From Armigeres subalbatus (taxonomy: Eukaryota > Arthropoda > Insecta > Diptera > Culicidae), in the NCBI RefSeq assembly GCF_024139115.2, contig NW_026942613.1:62001-126000 (forward strand): a stretch of 64,000 nucleotides of DNA, read 5' to 3'. Within the stretch, counting starts at the first letter, position 1, and each line of letters begins with the position of its first letter. Positions 55,161-64,000 of this stretch are shown here, in pieces. The translations under genes and the position numbers were made by a program. The notes beneath the pieces were generated by a model. It saw only the letters and a list, made by a program, of their open reading frames with translations. It did not search any database and was not told the origin of the DNA.

Positions 55161-56777
55161 TTACATTAATTCATTTCCATGTTTCTTACATATTTCAGGT
55201 AGCAGGTGTTGAAAATAAACTTGTTTTAATGAACTAATTAGACTTCTAACGTATTCTTCATTGAACTGAATTTCCAAAACAATGAAATCATTCTCGTACT
55301 TCGAATAAACGATAAAATCACAAGTAACACAACCTAATACATACATACTTAACTGAATTTGCGCGTAGTACTTATGATTCTTATTTAATTCAAAACCTGA
55401 CTCTCGCTTCTTAATATACAACTTAGTTGCTTTACAATTTTCTAACATCCACTCCAAACCATGTTCTTTACCAGACATTGGGCATTTAATCTCAATTAAA
55501 ATATTACAGCCAGTATCGACGCCATCTGGACTTACGCCAATCCATGGTTCTTTCACGCAAACTACAAATCCACATTTTTTCACTAATGGATTTCGTTTTA
55601 TTCTGTAGCATTCGAGTGCTGATTCCTCTGTTTCCCTTCCATAATCTAAAGCTTTTGATCGGATCAGCTTCGGGTTCAGATAAAGATTTGTCTTCCTTGG
55701 CCAATCTGCATTTTTATTATGGGTGTATGTAAAAATATCGTAACAAGAGCTTGCAGTGATTCTTATTGAGCGATGTAGATGCCAAGCATCGTTACGCTGG
55801 TCTTTAATTTTTTTCCATAATATCCAATATCGACTGCACATTTTTAAAAACAATGGTCTCATAAAATTGTTTGTGGTTTTCCCCCAGCAGCCATTCAATA
55901 TTGCGGATTTGTTGGACATCAAGTATCATTCCGTACAACTCATTTCGTGTTACATATTCGTCGTGATTTATTTGCAACAGAGGACCAGATTTGGGCAATG
56001 GTACACTCAATTCTCTCCCTTCAATGTGTTTCTGGATGTTATGGAAGTTCTACTTCTTTACTCCACTAGTTTATTACCCTTCAAAATTCGATCGAAGGCC
56101 TGCTGCAGGAGCTCTTGCTTATTTGATGTATCCTCCGGAGTAACGATTGGGTGCTGTCGAATACAACACAGTTGCATCAGTGGTTTTGCGCGCCATTGGA
56201 TGATTTCAGCTCTACTTCTACCCCAAGCTTGTCGGGAATCCGTGCACGTCATAAATTCAACCGATCTGAATCTGAAATCATTAGATTTTAAAATCTCAGA
56301 AAACATTTTTATCGTTCATGTCAATATTTACTGGCACAGGTGCAGAAGACAAGCAATAATATGCTTGCATCGGGATGTTCCAGCCTTGCAGGAACAGCAC
56401 AGTGACCATTTGCGGTAGTCTGAACCGATCTTCAAACGTAGCTCATGCGGAACATCTGCTGGGTGAGAGCTCTGTTGTCGTCAACTTAAGATAATCCTGC
56501 AATTTTTTTGTGTAGCCTATGCAAACGATGTGTCCAGGATTGAATACATTTTTACCTTCTCGTAAAGGTCTCACGGAATCCCCAACATAGTCAAAAACCT
56601 GGTCAAGTGAAATCGTGACCTTTACAATATTTGTATTCCCAGCATTTAAAACAAAATAAATAACCTCAATGTTGCCATAAGTGATATTCACACTGTTTAT
56701 TCGTATTTTAGGAATGCTGCCAGATTTTGAATGATCTGCGAAACGAAAAGAAATATTTTATTACCTTGTTGTTCCAT
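55161..56777 (-). pseudogene. SWIM-finger / YqaJ-type nuclease gene of the ISL2EU element, frameshifted
   Basis: From the 5' side: a possible ATG at 56777; an open block 56691-56443; a Cys/His block WSLCCSCKAG...RCKHIIACLLHL (about 56420-56340) that fits a SWIM zinc finger. A likely intron follows at 56276-56336 (GTAAAT...TTTCAG). Then a linker, and the YqaJ domain: RSIRITASS, GRETEESALECY, WIGVSPDG, LIEIKCPMSG and YYAQIQLSMYVLG. The D and E-X-K nuclease residues are all present. Frame breaks occur between the first block and the SWIM finger, near 56050, and at an A7 run at about 55808-55814. In ISL2EU elements this second protein is usual, but its role is not established; the fold is that of lambda-exonuclease/YqaJ recombinases. 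Unless the breaks are assembly or sequencing errors, it is inactive. Confidence 0.75.
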
Positions 56778-56905
56778 GATAGCAGTTAAAATAATGATAT
56801 ATATCAGAAAACTTTAAAAAATTATTTCTCCGCGCTTCAAGGAGCAGCCAATGTTTTGATTACTATCACTTTTTTGACAGTTCAAAAGTTCACTCGTAGA
56901 TGGCA

Positions 56906-58213
56906 CTCATGTTGCATTAGTTTGAAATAAATTTGCCTATAAGGGACCGACTGTTTACTTCGATGACATTTTCCTCCAGGGTGCAGCAACCGTAAAAAGT
57001 GTAGACAACAACCTTCCGTCACAGAGAACAGACATGGAGGCTCGAACAAAATTTCTTGCAAAACATGTGTAAACAAACACACCGAACCGCAACGCCATCG
57101 ACGTCGACATTGCAACTCATAATCTCATTTTGACAACACGATGGCGCTGGTATGCTCTTGCATGCATAACGACACTAGCGCACAGTGGCATTTTTTGATG
57201 ACGCTAGCGCTGATTATGCACGGGATAACGGCGACATTCCAAAGTTATTTCAAAATGAACAGTGAAAAGTTATCACAACATGGCGAGTGCAGCTTCAATG
57301 TCTGTTCTTTGTGCTTCCGTGCACCATGTTTACGGTACTCGTCACTGAGTGGCGATACCGGCGTTTCTATCTGTGTTGTTAAGCCTGCTACTCTATGTTC
57401 TGAGATTTTCAAAATTTTCACCATGAGCTCATGGAAGAATGGTAGTTGGAAATCGATAAAATGTATGGGAAAATCAAGTATTTTGCAAATTTATGGAAAA
57501 TGGTGGTGTTTTACAAGAAAGTAGTGATAAGGAATGAAGTATGAGGTGAAAAGATTATCTGCTGCACTTAGTTTGCACTGATTAGTAGTTTAATAGTGAT
57601 GCAATTTCGATTTTACTACCATTGAAAAAACGCCATCTCTTGCAATAATCGTTTTGACTGGTACCTTATTGTAAACGATTTGAATAAACAACAAGGGAGA
57701 TATGGAGTTAGATAACTTTTTGGTAGTTTTGCTAAAAATAATTGGATTTCCGCAACTAGTATTTCATTACCATATATACGTTCAATCAGGTGAACATTAT
57801 ACCATTTCGATAACCTATTGTATAGAGTTGTTTATGGTACAGAACACCAATCTGGTTTGTTTTCCAAGAAGTCAAAACCATTACTTGAATAATTTTTGGG
57901 ACTGTGGGGTAAAAGTACGCAGGAACCGGTGGGACAAGAGTACGCATATTAATCTTCAAGTTATGATGTCAAACCCGTACCTCCGGCCGAAATAAGACTT
58001 CTTAGTAAGCGTAAAGATTCACAACTAAGAAAAAAGGGACAGAAGTCGAAATTATCACAAGTTTTTAGGATAAGTTGAAGTAATTCGGTGTTGGAAAGGA
58101 CTTAGCGTTCAAAGCACTGAAGCGAAATAATGAAATTGTATTAGGACTTGTTGTGCACCTAAACATAGTACGAAAACACAATTTCATCTAAATGATAATT
58201 CCATTCAATCAAA
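56906..58213. other. No gene recognised right of the ISL2EU element
   Basis: A 127-codon plus-strand frame (57141-57524) has several cysteines but no motif that I recognise. GTGGGGTAAAAGTACG near 57904 resembles GTGGGGTAAGAGTACG near 36708, a short shared repeat. Confidence 0.4.
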
Positions 58214-58357
58214 AGAAACATTCATAAATTACGCAACGTTTAGCTGGGAGGGGTTGCGAGATGTGTGACGACCCATATAATTTTTAGAGAATTCATACAA
58301 TTAGTGTAAAATAGGGGAGGGGTAATGAAATAGCCAAATTTTACGTTACGAAAATGC
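58214..58357. mobile_element. Diverged relative of the ATTACGTAACG MITE
   Basis: CATAAATTACGCAACG at the left and TTTTACGTTACG at the right, with G-rich blocks inside as in the 36082-36242 copy. Too diverged to see a target duplication. Confidence 0.55.
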
Positions 58358-58417
58358 CTTTGTATATGCACGCGAAACCTGATATATATTTTTACCTCTG
58401 TAGTTTTTTGTATATAT

Positions 58418-58472
58418 AAAACCCAGATTAATCCACCTAGCGGTGATGGTGCCTTTCTCGTTCGTTCAAAAG
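58418..58472 (+). repeat. AACCCAGATTAATCCACCTAG repeat block, left copy
   Basis: 55 bp shared with 62794-62850 (two or three differences) and, inverted, with 18536-18583. It marks the left edge of the region that holds the inverted repeat and the 167-bp array. Confidence 0.75.
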
Positions 58473-58488
58473 GTTTGGAAAAATCTCA

Positions 58489-59505
58489 AATAACACCAAT
58501 ATGTGATGATATGGAAATGCTAATATCATCTTCCAAACTTAGACGTACATGTTCATGATAGAATTAGAGGCGAAAGTATAGAATTGATAGTTCCGTTAGG
58601 ATACGGCAGGCATGAAGAATGTTTTTATAGAAGTCGATTTGAAAGCGAGCAGAGGGCAATATTTGTGATGGTACATATCACACGACCTTCACAGATAAAA
58701 ATATGTTGTGATTTTAATTGTATTTTCATGCACATATTTGGAACATGCAAATAAACGCAACATTCAATTGATCTCACTATTCTTTTAAATCAAAATAATT
58801 GTAAACGGTGCTTGCTTGTAAAATTCAATCAAATTTAATAGAATATCAAATGTTAATTCGTTTGATAGGATAAGCTGCAATTTTAAACGTCGTTGAATTT
58901 TCAAAATTATTTGCTGTGTTCCTTCTGCCAAGCTCCCGTATGAAGGGGAGGGCCAGTGGAGATATATCAGCTTCCACACTGATATTCTTCCCTCCCCCTT
59001 CATACGGGAGCTTGGCAGAAGGAAGGTCGTGATATGTGCCATCACAAATATTGCCCTCCGCTCGCTTTCAAATCGACTTCTATGTATAAAAAATTCTTCA
59101 TGCCTGCCGTATCCTAACGGAACTAGAAATACTAGAATAAGAGATCGGCAAAGACGCCATCTTGTTTCCAATCAAACCGTCAAAGAGGTTCCAAATCGAC
59201 TTGTTTACTTTTTCACCCATAAGAGTCAAGCAAAAAGTTCAAGTGATTCCAGTATTATTTCCACGATATCACACCTTTTCATATGTTGCCATTTCGACAG
59301 TTTTTCACTCCGCCGGTCTCTGGTTATAGGGTTGCTAAACGGAACTATCAATTCTATACTTTCGCCTCTAATTCTATCACGGTGTTGAACTTAGTCTGTA
59401 GATTAAAAAAACACCTTAATAAAGACTAAAAAAAATCTAATTCTATCATGAACATGTACGTCTAAGTTTGGAAGATGATATTAGCATTTCCATATCATTG
59501 TAAAT
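58489..59505. mobile_element. ~1-kb long inverted-repeat element with secondary insertions
   Basis: The left arm (about 58495-58690) and the right arm (about 59025-59500) are inverted copies: AATGCTAATATCATCTTCC, CATGATAGAATTAGAGGCG and GATACGGCAGGCATGAAG all recur inverted. The right arm is longer because of two inserts: about 212 bp bounded by AACGGAACTA repeats (about 59117 and 59338) and 56 bp at 59380-59435. The centre has a hairpin at 58921-59022 with 32-bp arms (CTTCTGCCAAGCTCCCGTAT). Confidence 0.8.
59367..59448 (+). mobile_element. 56-bp A-tailed insert with 13-bp TSD
   Basis: TCTAATTCTATCA lies at 59367-59379 and 59436-59448 around a 56-bp insert ending AAAGACTAAAAAAAA. The left arm of the same inverted repeat has the uninterrupted site. 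The A-rich end and long duplication point to target-primed reverse transcription of a severely truncated LINE or another RNA. Confidence 0.8.
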
Positions 59506-60119
59506 CGTTTAACTTCACGTAGAAGTAACACACACAAAATCATTGATTTAGTGGGACCAATATGTGGATTGGTTATATTTTTCATACTTGTTTATAGGGT
59601 TAAGGCAGGTATTTTCGTCTTTTCGTCGTAGTCTCGAAAACCAATAAAAGAGAAACTTTTTGACAAACTCGTCCGTATCCAATCGTAAGCTCGTTCTGCT
59701 ATATTGGAGTTCTAGCAAAAGGACGTTCCTTTCGATGTTTTTAGCCACCAAGACAATGGACGGAAATACCTGCCGTGTCCCTATGCATAAAAAAAATTCT
59801 CGACAAACGCAATTTGTTGCAAACAAATCGGATGAGCATAAGAGCAAAAAATGGCATTTTATTTTGTAGTTTTGAAATTAGTATTTTCGCCATAACTTTT
59901 GACCCAATTGTACGATCCGGCCATATTTCTATAGGAAACAATGGGACAAGACTCTACGTCGAATGCAATCTGTTGCGAGCGACTTGAGGAGCACACATAT
60001 TGCACATCAATCACAGTAACTTATATATGACCGGATTCAGTCACAATATGGTTACTGCAACCAGATGTGTTGAACTTGTGTTGCTTGGGGAATAGATGAA
60101 GTCTAAGTGCTAAAAAGTG
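59506..60119. repeat. Diverged outlying units of the 167-bp family
   Basis: Around 59790-59990 blocks similar to the array unit occur (GCAATTTGTTGCAAACAAATCGG, then CCATAACTTTTGACCC, then GGAAACAATGGGACAAGA). At about 60005-60092 the ATCACAGTAACTTATATATGACC repeat shared with 28.28 kb interrupts them. No gene. Confidence 0.6.
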
Positions 60120-62634
60120 AGCTAGACTTTTTTGAACTCTTTTCACAATAAATAGTAATTTGACCATAACATCTAAGCCCATAGGCCGATCTGGCCAATT
60201 TTCAATAAGAAAATATGAGACATTCTGCGTCGAATGCAATTTAATGCGAGCAAATCGGTTGAGGAAAAGTGCCTGAAAAATGAGTGACATTTTTTTAGCG
60301 ATTTTTCCATTAAAAAGTGGTATAATTTTCGATCCCATAGTCCGATATGGCCAATTTTAAATAGAAAATAATGGAACAGGATTTTGCGTCGAATGCAACT
60401 TGTTGCGAGCAAATCGGTTGAGGATAAGTGCCCGAAAAATGAGTGACATTTTTTACGCGATTTTTCGTATGAATTTGTATTTTGGCCATAACTTTCGATC
60501 CCATAGTTCGATCTGGCCAATTTTAAATAGAAAATAATGGGACAGGATTTTGCGTCGAATGCAACTTGTTGCGAGCAAATCGGTTGAGGATAAGTGCCCG
60601 AAAAATGAGTGACATTTTTTACGCGATTTTTTCGTATGAATTTGTATTTTGGCCATAACTTTCGATCCCATAGTTCTACCTGGCCAGTTTCAAATAGGAA
60701 ACAATGGAACAGGATTCTGCGTCGAATGCAACTTGTTGCGAGCAAATCGGTTGAGGATAAGTGCCCGAAAAATGAGTGACATTTCTTACGCGATTTTTTG
60801 TATGAATTTGTATTTTGACCATAACTTTCGATCCTATAGTCCGATCTGGCCAATTTTCAATAAGGAACAATGGGACAGGATTCTTCGTCGAATGCTACTT
60901 GTTGCGAGCAAATCAGTTGAGGATAAGGGCCCGAAAAAATGAGTGACATTTTTACGCGATTTTTTCGTATGAATTTGTATTTTGGCCATAACTCTCGATC
61001 CCATAGTCCGATCTGGCCAATTTTAAATAGGTAACAATGGGACAGGATTCTGCGTCGAATGCAACTTGTTGCGAGCAAATCGGTTGCGGATAAGTGCCCG
61101 AAAAATGAGTGACATTTTTTACGCGATTTTTTCGTATGAATTTGTATTTTGGCCATAACTCTCGATCCCATAGTCCGATCTGGCCAATTCCAAATAAGAA
61201 ACAATGGGACAGAATTTTGCGTCGAATGCAACTTGTTGCGAGCAAATCGGTTGAGGATAAGTGCCCGAAAAATGAGTGACATTTTTTACGCGATTTTTTC
61301 GTATGAATTTGTATTTTGGCCATAACTTTCGATCCCATAGTTCTACCTGGTCAGTTTCAAATAGGAAACAATGGAATAGGATTCTGCGTCGAATGCAACT
61401 TGTTGCGAGCAAATCGGTTGAGGATAAATGCCCGAAAAATGAGTGACATTTCTTACGCGATTTTTTTGTATGAATTTGTATTTTGACCATAACTTTCGAT
61501 CCTATAGTCCGATCTGGCCAATTTTAAATAGGAAACAATGGGACAGGATTCTGCGTCGAATGCAACTTGTTGCGAGCAAATCGGTTGCGGACGAGTGCCC
61601 GAAAAGTGGGGGACGTTTGTTGCTCGATTTTGTTGTATGATTTTGTATTTTGGCCATAACTCTCGATCCCATAGTTCGATCTGGCCAATTCCAAATAGGA
61701 AACAATGGGACAGGATTCTGCGTCGAATGCAACTTGTTGCGAGCAAATCGGTTGAGGATAAGTGCCCGAAAAATGAGTGACATTTTTTACGCGATTTTTT
61801 CGTATGAATTTGTATTTTGGCCATAACTCTCGATCCCATAGTCCGATCTAGCCAATTCCAAATAAGAAACAATGAGACAGAATTTTGCGTCGAATGCAAC
61901 TTGTTGCGAGCAAATCGGTTGAGGATAAGTGCCCGAAAAATGAGTGACATTTTTTACGCGATTTTTTCGTATGAATTTATATTTTGGCCATAACTTTCGA
62001 TCCCATAGTTCTACCTGGCCAGTTTCAAATAGGAAACAATGGAACAGGATTCTGCGTCGAATGCAACTTGTTGCGAGCAAATCGGTTGAGGATAAGTTCC
62101 CGAAAAATGAGTGACATTTATTACGCGATTTTTTTGTATGAACTTGTATTTTGACCATAACTTTCGATCCTATAGTCCGATCTGGCCAATTTCAAATAGG
62201 AAACAATGGGACAGGATTCTGCGTTGAATGCAACTTGTTGCGAGCAAATCGGTTGCGGATAAGTGCCCGAAAAATGAGTGACATTTTTTACGCGATTTTT
62301 TTGTATGAATTTGTATTTTGGCCATAACTCTAGATCCCATAGTCCGATCTGGCCAATTTCAAATAGGAAACAATGGGACAGGATTTTGCGTCGAATGCAA
62401 CTTGTTGCGAGCAAATCGGTTGAGGATAAGTGCCCGAAAAATGAGTGACATTTTTTACGCGACTTTTTCGTATGAATTTGTATTTTGGCCATAACTCTCG
62501 ATCCCATAGTCCGATCTGGCCAATTTCAAATAGGAAACAATGGGACAGGATTCTGCATCGAATGCAACTTGTTGCGAGCAAATCGGTTGAGGATAAGTGC
62601 CCGAAAAATGAGTGACATTTTTTGAGTAGTTTTG
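60120..62634. repeat. 167-bp tandem array, about 15 units, tetrameric higher-order
   Basis: The anchor GCGTCGAATGCAACTTG recurs at 60227, 60386, 60552, 60719, about 60886, 61052, 61219, 61386, 61553, 61720, 61887, 62054, 62221, 62388 and 62555, a spacing of 166-168 bp. Marker variants repeat every fourth unit: TTCTACCTGG at 60674, 61341 and 62009; TTTTGACCATAA near 60813, 61482 and 62150. The array is thus a four-unit (about 667-bp) higher-order repeat. Because 167 is not a multiple of three, minus-strand frames of 120-230 codons arise from two or three units in different frames; I do not regard them as genes. Confidence 0.95.
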
Positions 62635-62850
62635 CGCACACACACACACACATACACACACACAGACATCACCTCAATTCGTCGAACTGAGTCGATTGGT
62701 ATATAACACTATGGGTCTCCGGGCCTTCTATAAAAAGTTTGTTTTTGGAGCGATCATATAGCCTTTACCGTATACTTAGTATACGAGAAAGGCAAAACCC
62801 AGATTAATCCACCTAGCGGTGATGATGCCTTTCTCGCTCGTTCAAAAGGG
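62635..62850. repeat. CA microsatellite and repeat edge after the array
   Basis: (CA)n with interruptions at about 62635-62663. Then GGTCTCCGGGCCTTCTATAA, a CGTATACTTAGTATACG palindrome near 62769-62785, and the right copy of the AACCCAGATTAATCCACC block (62794-62850). Confidence 0.75.
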
Positions 62851-64000
62851 TTGACAAACATATTATACAAGTCTAATATAACACTAAATAGGGCTTATTT
62901 TTCACATTTGTTTAAGGCAGCCCTTACTTTGTACCGTTAAATGCACAACAACGATCCATAAATAACATCTGAATGTTCCATAAAACGCTACCTTAAATCC
63001 ATAAAATAGTTCAGGCTTATCCATAAAGAATAATTTTAAGATCTATAACTAAGCATAACTAAGTTAAAAAAAATAAATCAAATAATTGGAAAATAAGTAT
63101 GTACCTTTAAACATGATCAAGAAAAACAATATCATTCCTGCTATTTTCCCATGAGCGTATGACAAATGATCTATAAATGTTTTAAAAATTATCCATAGAA
63201 AACTACATTTAATAAAAAATACAATTTTGCGCAATTTTTATCGTGATTATGATCCATAACTTCGGTAATATGATCCATAATTTTGGTCAAATGACAAGTT
63301 TTCGAGTGTTTCCCGTTTTGAAGTCAGAATCCTTCTGGAATAGTATGATTCTTCATCATATAGATAAGAATTCATTTTTTGCTGATGAGCAGTTCCGTTT
63401 TTGTCATTGATATTTAACCACTTTTCAACTAAAATTTACAAATTTGATCCGACTTAATAAAATCTTCTCTTCAGATTTTATTAAGTCGGATCAAATTCGA
63501 TACTGTTGCGTTTATTCATATGGAGAAAATTTCGAAGTGATTAACCGAAGGTTTGATTAAAGTTGATTAATTTTAATTTGCTTTTGTATATATTATACTG
63601 AACTGAACTAAACTTATTTATCAGATCACTCAGATCTACAGGTAAACTCCTGTACAAAATTTGATAAATTACTCGTGACAGAGCTGGTGTTACCTAAATC
63701 AGCATACTTGTGCCAATAATGTGTCAGGGAATCAAAAATCGTTGTTTACCTTAGTGTAATTTGTTATGGATTATAGCAAGGATGTTTTCGATCATTTAGT
63801 AATATAGGTTCGATAATTTAGTAGTTTGTCAATAACTCATTCGGCACCATAAAACACGTTTTAAAATGTAACTTCTGGTATGAGTCATCGACAAACTAAA
63901 TGATCAAACTTAGATTACTACATGATCCAAAACATGTTTGGATTGTAGAAAAGTTTGGATACATTTTCCATTGACTTGCCAAAAAGAAAAATTTTCTCCG
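62851..64000. other. AT-rich, no gene recognised; one short palindrome
   Basis: At 63443-63465 and 63473-63495 are perfect 23-bp inverted arms (TTTGATCCGACTTAATAAAA) around a 7-nt loop. ATCCATAA motifs are frequent from about 62950 to 63290. I see no ORF of note and no element boundary. Confidence 0.6.

Larger units (their letters stand above)
50940..56905. mobile_element. ISL2EU-type DNA transposon with transposase and YqaJ-nuclease genes
   Basis: Two convergent genes: a THAP-HTH-DDE transposase on the plus strand and a SWIM/YqaJ gene on the minus strand. This pair is the hallmark of ISL2EU (IS4EU/PIF-related) transposons. Poly(A) signals sit between them (AATAAA near 54640 on plus, about 55146 on minus). 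The limits are inferred from weak inverted similarity: AAAAAAGTGATA at about 50974-50985 and its complement at about 56861-56872, with CAAC...GAG blocks further out. I could not fix exact termini or target duplication. A SINE and a MITE have inserted between the genes. Confidence 0.75.

Noticed and set aside
56736..56764. A first intron of the YqaJ gene (GTAATA...TCGCAG)
   Set aside because: The borders look right and joining gives an open frame, but 29 nt is too short for a normal insect intron; a small deletion is possible.
60173..62661. A family of 120-230-residue minus-strand proteins
   Set aside because: They are repeats of the 167-bp unit read through two or three frames; the same peptide blocks appear in shifted order and end at a stop built into the unit.
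1..64000. CRISPR arrays, bacterial operons, ribosomal RNA genes or attachment sites
   Set aside because: Tandem repeats here are contiguous without unique spacers, and gene structure is eukaryotic; nothing matches rRNA or prokaryotic features.

Overview
The window looks like a Culicine mosquito chromosome, most likely Aedes. It is AT-rich, has spliced genes with GT/AG introns, and is dominated by transposable elements. These include RTE-clade and L1/Tx1-like LINEs, a Feilai-like tRNA-derived SINE, many hAT-type and MITE-type elements, and large tandem arrays. I saw no bacterial features and no viral genes. Species and family names are inferred from sequence features alone; no database search was possible.

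Layout. Bases 1-8290 are a 24-bp satellite (core 1339-3750) with long degenerate flanks, interrupted by a 5'-truncated RTE element (6216-8050). From 10.2 to 17.1 kb an L1/Tx1-like LINE is split by a TIR transposon, which is itself split by a second RTE family. From 17.2 to 23.5 kb there are MITEs, a broken MADF-BESS gene, a minisatellite and large palindromes. From 23.6 to 28.05 kb a decayed hAT transposase is followed by a three-deep nest of hAT-type elements, two of them with exact 8-bp target duplications. The only clear host gene is the first coding exon of a Paf-AHalpha (PAFAH1B2/3-like) SGNH-hydrolase homologue at 31246-31641 on the minus strand; its catalytic serine position is cysteine.

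A 10.8-kb composite hAT-type insertion (31980-42747, exact 8-bp target duplication) begins 339 bp upstream of that start codon. It contains an 8.5-kb TIR-bounded element (33174-41692). A second, rearranged copy of the same hAT family lies at 43246-45717 and shows the empty site of the 8.5-kb insertion. A full-length RTE with a 14-bp target duplication occupies 46947-50391.

The most gene-like block is 50.94-56.9 kb, an ISL2EU-type DNA transposon. On the plus strand it carries a five-exon, apparently intact 706-residue transposase with three THAP zinc fingers, an HTH and a complete DDE triad. On the minus strand, convergent to it, is a SWIM-finger/YqaJ-nuclease gene that is frameshifted. The right end (58.4-62.85 kb) holds a ~1-kb inverted-repeat element and a 167-bp tandem array organised as a four-unit higher-order repeat. 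The last kilobase is non-coding apart from one short palindrome.
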